This document shows, one piece after another, positions 1-5,275 of a stretch of DNA of 8,701 bases (position 1 is its first letter; each line of letters starts with the position of its first letter). The DNA is from NIOZ-UU13 sp048635425. Its GTDB lineage: Bacteria; Planctomycetota; Phycisphaerae; Sedimentisphaerales; Anaerobacaceae. The stretch is from contig JAIVYN010000166.1 in NCBI GenBank assembly GCA_048635425.1, positions 1-8,701 of the forward strand. The letters are read 5' to 3'. The position numbers and the translations under genes are program-made. The notes below the pieces were generated by a model that was not told the DNA's origin, did not search any database, and was given only the letters and a program-made list of their open reading frames with translations.

Positions 1-2
1 TC

Positions 3-110
3 ATTCGATATTTCAAAGAAGATGGGAAACCTCTGGTGTTTTTCGGCAACACCATCTCCGGTGCAGCGGCCCTATTGGATATAGACCGCATCTGCCCGTT
101 TGGGCGTTGA
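3..110 (+). CDS. C-terminal tail of an unidentified protein (5' partial)
   Basis: Reading frame 3 is open from the window edge to a TGA at 108-110 and gives 35 residues with a normal protein-like composition, ending in DIDRICPFGR. The other two forward frames give less convincing peptides. The fragment includes a hydrophobic stretch (LVFFGN) and a Gly/Ala-rich segment (SGAAALL). I do not recognise the family, and the fragment is too short for a domain call. It lies 176 bp upstream of the sigma-54 activator and probably belongs to a separate transcription unit. It could be a chance open frame, since only 35 codons are visible. Confidence 0.35.
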   Translation: MRYFKEDGKPLVFFGNTISGAAALLDIDRICPFGR

Positions 111-174
111 ACGTGCTTATTTGGATCGTATGAGTTCAGTCTTCACGAATTGGCAGTTTTGAGACCAGCTTTCC

Positions 175-209
175 ACAAGGATGTTCCGCCTTTGGCGGAC
201 TCGCCTTGT
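175..209. repeat. Two-tier inverted repeat (hairpin) upstream of the activator gene
   Basis: The outer arms are acaagg (175-180) and ccttgt (204-209). The inner arms are tccgcc (185-190) and ggcgga (194-199) around a ttt loop. Both stems are perfect 6-bp matches separated by 4-nt internal loops. No T-run follows, so it is not a classical intrinsic terminator. It may end the upstream transcript, or be a copy of a dispersed palindromic element. Nothing else is evident in 111-286 apart from a weak, poorly matched sigma-70-like pair (TTGTGG at 252, TACAAA at 275), which I do not call as a promoter. Confidence 0.5.
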
Positions 210-286
210 CCACAAAATACGCAAAGCCCAACCGTTATGAGAATCTAATTGTTGTGGAAATCATTTCTGTGTGGTACAAATAAATT

Positions 287-1636
287 ATGTTAAATAGGGT
301 ACAGAATCAAAAACGAGATGTTATTTTGGACTCAATAACCGAGGGTGTTTTCACGGTGGATTCAAATTGGCGGATCACCTCGTTTAATCGGGCCGCTGAG
401 GAAATTACGGGCATTCCTTACGCAAAGGTCCTCGGGCAGAAGTGCAGCGATATTTTGAGAGCGGATGTTTGCGAGACGGATTGCGCACTGCGTGAAACAA
501 TAGCAACCGGCAAACCTATAATCAATAAAGCTGTCCACATCGTTGATGCCAGGGGAGAGCGACACGCAATTGCCATATCTACGGCTTTGCTAAAAGATGA
601 AAGTGGTAAGATTATTGGAGGCGTGGAAACATTTCGTGATATGAGTTTGGTCGAAGAGCTTCGAAAAGAAATTGAAGGTCGATGGTCCTGCGAGGATATA
701 ATTAGCCAAAATCACCGAATGCAGAGGCTGTTTAGTGTTCTTCCAAATATTGCCGAAAGCGATTGTACAGTTTTAATTGAAAGCGAAAGCGGGACCGGCA
801 AGGAGCTCTTAGCTCGGGCGATTCATAATTTAAGTTTCCGCAAGGACAAGCCTTTTGTCGCAGTTAGTTGCGGTGCTCTTCCTGAAACTTTGTTGGAATC
901 CGAGTTATTCGGGTATAAGGCGGGGGCGTTTACAGACGCTAAGAAAGATAAGCCCGGACGTTTTGCCATGGCTAAAGGCGGTACAATCTTTTTGGACGAG
1001 ATAGGCGACATATCTGCGGCGGTGCAAGTTCGACTGCTTCGTGTTTTGCAGGAACGCACTTATGAGCCGTTGGGAGCTGTTTCCTCGGTTAATGCCGATG
1101 TTCGTGTTATTACAGCAACCAATAAAAAACTTGGCGAACTCGTCGAACAGGGTCAGTTCAGGGAAGATTTATATTATAGAATCAATGTTATGAAATTGGA
1201 ACTGCCACTGTTGCGAGATCGTAAAGATGATATTCCACTCCTGGTGAACCACTTTATCAGCCGTTTCAACTGCCTGCGTAATAAGAACATTAGCTGTGTT
1301 ACAGACGAAGTGTTGGCAGCTCTTTTGGCGTACGACTACCCAGGTAATGTGCGTGAACTTGAGAATATAATTGAGCATTGTTTCGTATTGTGCCAGGGTG
1401 AGATAATAGAAAAGAAGCATTTGCCAGCCTCAGTCTGTCCAACTTCAAGCGTGTACAAAGTAAAGACTGGCGAGATAGCAACACTTAAACAGATGGAAAT
1501 CCTTCTTATTATCGAGGCATTGCGGCGAAACAAGGGCAATCGGGCAGCTACAGCTAAAGAACTGGGCATCGATAAAAGTACGCTGTTTCGCAAACTGAAG
1601 GCATACGATATCAAGCCTGAAGCTTACATCTCTTAG
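287..1636 (+). CDS. Sigma-54-dependent transcriptional activator, PAS-AAA+-Fis HTH (OrpR-like)
   Basis: Cytoplasmic enhancer-binding protein of 449 aa that would remodel sigma-54 RNA polymerase using ATP. An N-terminal PAS domain spans about residues 8-118 and carries a cysteine set, C53-x8-C62-x3-C66. The AAA+ domain spans about 137-375: P-loop SESGTGKE (166-173), sigma-54 contact loop GAFTDA (213-218), Walker B IFLDE (234-238), arginine-finger region FREDLYYR (291-298) and sensor II NVRELE (354-359). A Fis-type helix-turn-helix ends the protein (about 405-440). Two consensus positions differ: the first P-loop Gly is Ser, and GAFTGA reads GAFTDA. No receiver domain is present, so the signal is probably sensed by the PAS domain. 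The Desulfovibrio OrpR regulator is known to use a PAS-bound Fe-S cluster; equivalence here is inferred from the cysteines and the neighbours. An in-frame stop at 281-283 fixes ATG 287 as the first ATG; no clear ribosome site precedes it. Confidence 0.93.
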   Translation: MLNRVQNQKRDVILDSITEGVFTVDSNWRITSFNRAAEEITGIPYAKVLGQKCSDILRADVCETDCALRETIATGKPIINKAVHIVDARGERHAIAISTALLKDESGKIIGGVETFRDMSLVEELRKEIEGRWSCEDIISQNHRMQRLFSVLPNIAESDCTVLIESESGTGKELLARAIHNLSFRKDKPFVAVSCGALPETLLESELFGYKAGAFTDAKKDKPGRFAMAKGGTIFLDEIGDISAAVQVRLLRVLQERTYEPLGAVSSVNADVRVITATNKKLGELVEQGQFREDLYYRINVMKLELPLLRDRKDDIPLLVNHFISRFNCLRNKNISCVTDEVLAALLAYDYPGNVRELENIIEHCFVLCQGEIIEKKHLPASVCPTSSVYKVKTGEIATLKQMEILLIIEALRRNKGNRAATAKELGIDKSTLFRKLKAYDIKPEAYIS

Positions 1637-1659
1637 CACATCGTCCCGGCCGATCGCAA

Positions 1660-1674
1660 GTTGCAAATTGCAAC
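1660..1674. promoter_or_regulatory. Upstream activator site 1 (palindrome gttgcaaattgcaac)
   Basis: A perfect 15-bp palindrome centred at 1667, with half-site TTGCAA. It lies just after the activator stop codon and about 167 bp upstream of the predicted start of sigma-54 transcription. A second copy sits 33 bp downstream (centre to centre), close to three helical turns. Paired palindromes at this distance are the usual arrangement for enhancer-binding proteins, so the adjacent activator is the likely ligand. That assignment is inference. Confidence 0.8.
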
Positions 1675-1691
1675 GGCGTGCAATGACCAGT

Positions 1692-1708
1692 AATTGCAAT
1701 TTGCAATT
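1692..1708. promoter_or_regulatory. Upstream activator site 2 (palindrome aattgcaatttgcaatt)
   Basis: A perfect 17-bp palindrome centred at 1700. Its core, TTGCAATTTGCAA, is the reverse complement of the core of site 1. It lies about 134 bp upstream of the predicted transcription start, within the usual range for sigma-54 enhancers. A further unrelated 10-bp palindrome, ctcttaagag, lies at 1719-1728 between this site and the promoter. A lone TTGCAA half-site also overlaps the next start codon at 1845-1850. Confidence 0.8.
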
Positions 1709-1807
1709 CTGCATGGTACTCTTAAGAGCTGCCAAGCATCTATGACACTTCATAAGCCATTGCCATAAAAGGTGTTAACATTCTTTCTCCTATTTCCTCA
1801 ACTTTCC

Positions 1808-1822
1808 TGGCACGCTATTTGC
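1808..1822 (+). promoter_or_regulatory. Sigma-54 (-24/-12) promoter
   Basis: The sequence TGGCAC-gctat-TTGC matches the sigma-54 consensus TGGCAC-N5-TTGC exactly. The invariant GG is at 1809-1810 and GC at 1821-1822, 10 bp apart. Transcription should begin near 1834, giving a leader of about 16 nt before ATG 1850 that holds the gaagga ribosome site. It should drive the NifX gene at 1850 and probably much of the co-oriented run downstream. With the two activator sites and the adjacent activator gene, this makes a complete sigma-54 control unit. Confidence 0.93.
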
Positions 1823-1849
1823 GAAAACAACATACGAAGGATTGTTGCA

Positions 1850-2239
1850 ATGAAAATAGCGATACCAATATGGAACGGCTATGTTTCGAGCGCCTTTGAT
1901 TTTGCTCACAGGCTTTTGCTGATTGAAATACAGAACAGTTCTGAAACTAACCGTTCAGAGATTTCTATGGCCCCGGAGCCAATCTCACAAAGAGCAGCTC
2001 GGTTAAAGACCTTGGGGGCTGACGTGCTTATATGTGGAGCGATCTCACGTTCTTTAGCTTCTATGGTTACAGCATCCGGCATCAAGGTTCTGCCTTATGC
2101 AGTGGGCCCTGTGGATGAGATATTGAAGGCTTATTTAACGGACAAGCTGGCGCAACCGCAATTTGTTTTACCAGGTTTCTGGCCGGGTGCGCGGAAAGGC
2201 TTCCGCCGAGGGCATCGACGTCGTCGTGGACGGCAGTAG
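1850..2239 (+). CDS. NifX/NifB-type dinitrogenase iron-molybdenum cofactor-binding domain protein
   Basis: A 129-aa protein of the NifX/NifB-C-terminal (Fe-Mo cofactor-binding) fold, which in known members carries or transiently holds metal-sulfur clusters. Visible family features are the opening MKIAIPIWNGYVSSAFDFAH, the segment LGADVLICGAIS (55-66, single Cys at 62) and VGPVDEILKAYL (85-96). The tail from about residue 108 is Arg/Gly-rich and basic, a common ending in this subfamily. The start is placed at ATG 1850 with gaagga (1836-1841) ahead of it. The same frame stays open upstream to a GTG at 1772, but that would place the sigma-54 promoter inside the gene. It is the first gene after the promoter. 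The substrate cluster is unknown; Mo-Cu, Fe-S or Fe-Mo are all possible. Confidence 0.88.
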   Translation: MKIAIPIWNGYVSSAFDFAHRLLLIEIQNSSETNRSEISMAPEPISQRAARLKTLGADVLICGAISRSLASMVTASGIKVLPYAVGPVDEILKAYLTDKLAQPQFVLPGFWPGARKGFRRGHRRRRGRQ

Positions 2240-2335
2240 CATAAGACAAGTTTTTTTGACAATGGTTACGGTTGATGAGACTTGGGATGTAACCGACGTG
2301 GACAGAGTCTAAGCTTAACAATAAAGGAAGAATAA

Positions 2336-2698
2336 ATGAAAGTTGCAGTAACATCACAAGGTAAAGAACTTTCGAGTGAGATCGATCCAAGATTTGGGCG
2401 AGCCAAATGGCTTATTGTCGTTGATACCGATGAGGGTGATTTTAAGGCTCATGACAATGTTCTGAATTTGAATGCTGTCCAGGGAGCTGGAATTCAAACT
2501 GGGCAAAATATAGCTAATCTTGGTGTGGAGGCGGTGATAACCGGTAACATAGGCCCGAACGCCTTCAAAACACTTAACGCAGTGAATGTCAAGGTATTCC
2601 TTGCGAGCTCCCAAACCATTCAAGATGCGGTAGATTTGTTCAAAGCAGGCAAGTTAGAAGAAGTAGACAAGGCTAATGCTGAGGGGCATTGGATTTAG
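2336..2698 (+). CDS. NifX-type (ORP-like) metallocluster-binding protein
   Basis: A 120-aa single-domain NifX-fold protein. The length and the motifs DPRFGRA (17-23), GAGIQTGQNIA (50-60), TGNIGPNAF (69-77) and a terminal GHWI fit the NifX-type subgroup that includes the orange protein of Desulfovibrio, which holds a Mo-Cu cluster non-covalently. The protein contains no cysteine at all, and the position that is Cys in the fusion protein's TGNCGPNAF is Ile here. A cluster, if bound, must be held without Cys ligands. ATG 2336 follows a ribosome site (aaggaaga, about 2323-2331). The 96-bp gap from the previous gene has no clear promoter, so co-transcription from the sigma-54 promoter is likely. 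Confidence 0.9.
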   Translation: MKVAVTSQGKELSSEIDPRFGRAKWLIVVDTDEGDFKAHDNVLNLNAVQGAGIQTGQNIANLGVEAVITGNIGPNAFKTLNAVNVKVFLASSQTIQDAVDLFKAGKLEEVDKANAEGHWI

Positions 2699-2729
2699 AA
2701 ATTAGTTTTTGAAGTGGAAAAATCGAAAG

Positions 2730-3623
2730 ATGCAGATTTATTTAGATTGTATTCCTTGTTTTGTTCGCCAGGCACTTGATTCAGCAAGGTTGGTTACTGA
2801 CGATGAGCAGATTCACGAAAAGGTGGTGCGCGAGGTTCTTCGCTTAGCGGCTGACTTAGATATGAGCCAGAGCCCGCCGGTAATTGGCCAGCGGATACAT
2901 CGACTGATTCGAAAATTGATTTGCAACAATGACCCATATCACGAACTGAAGGAGCGATTTAATCGCTTAGCTTTGAGAATGTGTGCTGAATTAGAAGAAC
3001 GTGTCAGGACATCTGAAGACCCATTGGAAACAACCGTTCGGCTGGCTATAGCGGGAAATATCATCGATTTGGGTGTTAAAACTTCAATAAAGGAATCTGA
3101 TGTTGAAAAAATAATTAGAGATTGTCTGACAGCGGATTTTGACAGTCGGCAGGTAGAAGAATTTAGAAGTGCAGTAAGCCGAGCAGAGAAGATACTCTAT
3201 TTAGTGGATAACGCCGGCGAGATTGTTTTCGACCGTTTGTTAATTGAGCAGTTGCCTTGTGAAAAAGTTACTGTAGTTGTCAAGGGCAGGCCTGTTATAA
3301 ACGATGCAACGATCGAAGATGCCGATGTTGCCGGCTTAACTCGAATTGTCGAAGTAATCGATAACGGCTCGGACGCTCCTGGTACAATTCTGGAAAGCTG
3401 TTCACAAGCTTTCCGCAATCGTTTTGCAGAGTCAGATTTGGTCATTGCCAAAGGGCAGGGCAATTACGAAACTCTCAGCGATGCAGATAAGAATATATTT
3501 TTCATACTAAAGGCCAAGTGCCCTGTTATTGCCAGGGACTTAGGCTGCGAAGTCGGCGAAATGATTTTAAGAAAGAGCGAATCATTTAACGATATTGTTG
3601 ATTTAGTTAAGGAGGTTAAATAG
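2730..3623 (+). CDS. DUF89 / ARMT1-like metal-dependent phosphatase family protein
   Basis: A 297-aa protein of the DUF89 family, whose studied members are metal-dependent damage-control phosphatases acting on phosphorylated metabolites. Family signatures are the opening MQIYLDCIPCFVRQAL, DNAGEIVFD (160-168), KGRPVINDAT (185-194), VIAKGQGNYETLSD (238-251) and CPVIARDLG (264-272). The Asp/Asn residues in DNAGE and IND are the expected metal site. The frame is open from a TTG at 2709, but ATG 2730 gives the canonical family N-terminus. Its ribosome site is weak (gaaag). The ribosome site of the next gene (aaggagg, 3609-3615) lies inside this gene, and the next ATG follows its TAG directly, so the two are coupled. 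The substrate is unknown; the role within a metallocluster operon is not obvious. Confidence 0.88.
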   Translation: MQIYLDCIPCFVRQALDSARLVTDDEQIHEKVVREVLRLAADLDMSQSPPVIGQRIHRLIRKLICNNDPYHELKERFNRLALRMCAELEERVRTSEDPLETTVRLAIAGNIIDLGVKTSIKESDVEKIIRDCLTADFDSRQVEEFRSAVSRAEKILYLVDNAGEIVFDRLLIEQLPCEKVTVVVKGRPVINDATIEDADVAGLTRIVEVIDNGSDAPGTILESCSQAFRNRFAESDLVIAKGQGNYETLSDADKNIFFILKAKCPVIARDLGCEVGEMILRKSESFNDIVDLVKEVK

Positions 3624-4121
3624 ATGCCGGGATTTGATGGTACGGGGCCATTAGGTCAGGGACCAATGACAGGCAGAGGCCAGGGTTTTTGCGTTTTGAC
3701 AACTTCAAAAGAGAACCCGGGCCGGGTAAAAGGTTTTGCGGGATTACAGAGTGTACCCATTGGTCAAATAAATGGAAATTTTGAAAATACTGAAAAGGAG
3801 GTGATTAATATGCCACTTGGAGACGGAACAGGTCCAGCAGGGTTAGGACCAATGACAGGAAGAGCTGCCGGCTACTGTGCGGGATTTCCAATGCCGGGAT
3901 ATATGAACCCTGCTGTGGGTAGAGCCAGTTTCTACGGTGCCGGCGTGCCAGCAGTCGGGGTCTACGGTGCAGGTTCGTATGGCTATGGTGCCGGCTATGG
4001 AATGCCTTATGGCGGCTGGGGCAATCCGTGGCTTCGCAGAGGCTTTGGTTTTGGTAGAAGTTTCGGTCGAGGTCGGGGCTGGGGCCGCGGTCGCGGCAGA
4101 GGCAGATTTGGTTATAGGTAG
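3624..4121 (+). CDS. Double DUF5320-type Gly-rich protein (two units in one frame)
   Basis: A 165-aa product containing two successive copies of the DUF5320-type N-terminal motif: FDGTGPLGQGPMTGRGQGFC near residue 4 and GDGTGPAGLGPMTGRAAGYC from about residue 66. The segment between them (about 24-62) has no recognisable motif. After the second motif comes CAGFPMPGYMNP, then a Gly/Tyr/Ala run and a Gly/Arg/Phe-rich tail. No C-terminal coiled coil is present, unlike the paralogue at 4434. ATG 3624 has a strong aaggagg 8 nt upstream. A second, even stronger ribosome site precedes Met63 at 3810, so a 103-aa product is probably also made or was the original gene. Function is unknown; the family commonly sits beside NifX and MinD genes. 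Confidence 0.8.
   Translation: MPGFDGTGPLGQGPMTGRGQGFCVLTTSKENPGRVKGFAGLQSVPIGQINGNFENTEKEVINMPLGDGTGPAGLGPMTGRAAGYCAGFPMPGYMNPAVGRASFYGAGVPAVGVYGAGSYGYGAGYGMPYGGWGNPWLRRGFGFGRSFGRGRGWGRGRGRGRFGYR
3795..3812 (+). promoter_or_regulatory. Internal ribosome binding site and start codon (second DUF5320 unit)
   Basis: The stretch aaggaggtgatt (3795-3806) matches the full anti-Shine-Dalgarno complement of a typical 16S rRNA 3' end. It is followed by ATG at 3810-3812, 8 nt after GGAGG. It sits inside an open frame that began at 3624 and is in phase with it, with no stop between. Initiation here gives a 103-aa protein with the usual MPxGDGTGP-type N-terminus of this family. Confidence 0.8.
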
Positions 4122-4130
4122 CAGATTCAA

Positions 4131-4166
4131 ATTAGCAGTTAGTTGCAGATTAGCAGTTAGTTGCAG
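4131..4166. repeat. Perfect 2 x 18-bp tandem duplication
   Basis: The unit attagcagttagttgcag occurs at 4131-4148 and again, without change, at 4149-4166. It fills most of the 59-bp gap between two DUF5320-type genes and ends one base before the ribosome site of the next gene. The identical copies suggest a recent slippage duplication. No inverted symmetry suggests a protein site. Confidence 0.9.
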
Positions 4167-4180
4167 AAAGGATGGATATT

Positions 4181-4408
4181 ATGCCAAGAGGTAATGGTAC
4201 AGGGCCTACCGGCCAGGGTCCCGGCACAGGCCGGGGTATGGGTCGAGGCCAAGGCCAAGGTAGAGGCAGGATGGGCGGACCATTTGCGGCAGGGCCGGGC
4301 GGTAATTGCGTATGTCCAAACTGCGGAGCAACGGTTGCTCATGCTGCAGGACAGCCCTGTAATGCAAAGAGTTGTCCTGAGTGTGGTACGAAAATGACAA
4401 GAAGTTAA
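4181..4408 (+). CDS. Small Gly/Arg-rich DUF5320-like protein with C-terminal zinc ribbon
   Basis: A 75-aa protein. The N-terminal half has the cluster's MPRGNGTGPTGQGPGTGRGM signature followed by a GRGQGQGRG run. The C-terminal half is a Cys-rich ribbon: C43, C45-x2-C48, C60, C65-x2-C68, with the two knuckles CPNCG and CPECG, expected to bind Zn or Fe. The start is set at ATG 4181, 8 nt after gaaagga (4166-4172). An in-frame ATG at 4172 overlaps that ribosome site and would lose it. The protein combines the Gly-rich head of the neighbouring family with a metal knuckle, which suggests a shared partner or metal source. Function is unknown. Confidence 0.8.
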   Translation: MPRGNGTGPTGQGPGTGRGMGRGQGQGRGRMGGPFAAGPGGNCVCPNCGATVAHAAGQPCNAKSCPECGTKMTRS

Positions 4409-4433
4409 CATTTTTTTTGAAAGGAGAATTACT

Positions 4434-4841
4434 ATGCCAGGTGGAGATGGAACAGGTCCTGGAGGTATGGGACCAATGACAGGTAGAGCTGCGGGTTTTT
4501 GTGCAGGCTATCCGGTGCCAGGTTATATGAATCCTGTTGGTGGCCGTGGCTACGGTGGCTGGGGCCGAGGTTTCCGAGGTGGCGGTTTTGGCCGAGGTCG
4601 AGGTTTTGGTTGGGCCGGAGCTGGATACGGCATGCCTGCCTGGGGAGGTGGCGTGAGCCCTTATGCTTATGGCGGTGCTGTAAACCCATACGCTTATGGC
4701 GGTGCGCCGTTTGCCCCAACGATTGCGCCTCAGCAGGAACTGGACGGTCTGAAAGGTCAGGCGGAATATCTTGAAGATACTCTTGACGGAATCAAAAAGC
4801 GTATAGAAGAACTTGAGAGCCAGAAAAGTAGCAAAAAGTAA
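4434..4841 (+). CDS. DUF5320 family protein with C-terminal coiled coil
   Basis: A 135-aa protein with the full DUF5320-type layout. The head has GDGTGPGGMGPMTGRAAGFC and YPVPGYMNP; the middle (about 36-96) is Gly/Arg/Tyr-rich with a repeated PYAYGGA. The C-terminus is a charged heptad-like helix (about 98-130, starting PQQELDGLKGQAEYLED), likely a coiled coil for self- or partner-association. ATG 4434 has aaggag at 4421-4426. The head is closely similar to the unit starting at 3810, pointing to local duplication. The coiled coil resembles the one in the NifX-ferredoxin fusion (215-245), so the two proteins may pair. That pairing is inference. Biochemical function is unknown. Confidence 0.85.
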   Translation: MPGGDGTGPGGMGPMTGRAAGFCAGYPVPGYMNPVGGRGYGGWGRGFRGGGFGRGRGFGWAGAGYGMPAWGGGVSPYAYGGAVNPYAYGGAPFAPTIAPQQELDGLKGQAEYLEDTLDGIKKRIEELESQKSSKK

Positions 4842-5068
4842 GAAACAGTCAGCCGGAGATTGGTATTCTTACAGCTTTTGAGCTAAAAAGGGATAATGTC
4901 TGTTTGTAGGACAGTAGATCCTAAGCTGCGTTGTTCTGACGTTTTTACAAAGGTAAATCTTCTGTGCCTGATTTCGTATAACAATTGACAGGCCTATTTC
5001 ACATCGTGTTTGGAATTACGGAGTCTGTGGCTGTAGTGTTTTGAAAAAATTTTAAAGGAGGTTTAACG
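4842..5068. other. 227-bp intergenic gap dividing the cluster
   Basis: This is the longest gene-free stretch after the sigma-54 control region, and it could hold a second promoter or a processing site. TTGACA at 4985-4990 and TATAAC at 4977-4982 look like single promoter boxes, but neither has a good partner at 16-18 bp. No sigma-54 GG-N10-GC match of quality is seen. A short stem, tagga...tccta, flanks a 7-nt loop near 4907-4923, with no T-tract. The gap ends in the strong ribosome site of the FmdB-like gene (aaaggagg, 5054-5061). No RNA gene is recognised. Confidence 0.4.
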
Positions 5069-5263
5069 ATGCCAATATTTGAGTACAGGTGTAATAAATG
5101 TGGGCACAAAACGGAGTTTCTGGAAAAAAGCAGCAGCAAGAACAAGCACATTTGCAAAAAATGTGGAAGTTCGGATATGCGGAAACTGTTTTCAGGATTC
5201 TCCGTCGGGCAAAGCAACCAGGGAAGCAATTCCTGCCCAACCGGAACGTGCGGACTTTCTTAG
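5069..5263 (+). CDS. FmdB family zinc-ribbon protein
   Basis: A 64-aa protein opening with the FmdB/CxxC putative regulatory signature MPIFEYRCNKCGHKTEFL. C8-x2-C11 and C29-x2-C32 form a single zinc ribbon. After it comes a Ser/Gly/Asn-rich tail ending in a second Cys pair (C56, C61). FmdB-type proteins are widespread and often lie beside metalloenzyme or formate/amide genes; their molecular role is not settled. ATG 5069 follows aaaggagg (5054-5061). The gene for the NifX fusion begins 12 bp after its stop, so the two are almost certainly co-transcribed. Confidence 0.9.
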   Translation: MPIFEYRCNKCGHKTEFLEKSSSKNKHICKKCGSSDMRKLFSGFSVGQSNQGSNSCPTGTCGLS

Positions 5264-5275
5264 AAAGGATGTTTT

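Noticed and set aside
1772..1849. N-terminal extension of the first NifX gene from a GTG at 1772
   Set aside because: It would place the sigma-54 promoter (1808-1822) inside the gene, and ATG 1850 has a good ribosome site and the family N-terminus.
2256..2261. TTGACA box in the gap before the second NifX gene
   Set aside because: No acceptable -10 box lies at 16-18 bp downstream, and operon read-through explains expression.
2140..2312. Alternative frame reading GIDVVVDGSSIRQVF... after the first NifX gene, hinting at a frameshifted C-terminus
   Set aside because: The annotated frame ends in the Arg/Gly-rich tail usual for this subfamily. The alternative frame has no own start or recognised domain, so it is probably chance.
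4411..4418. T8 run after the zinc-ribbon gene as an intrinsic terminator
   Set aside because: No GC-rich stem precedes it, and the next gene's ribosome site follows within a few bases.
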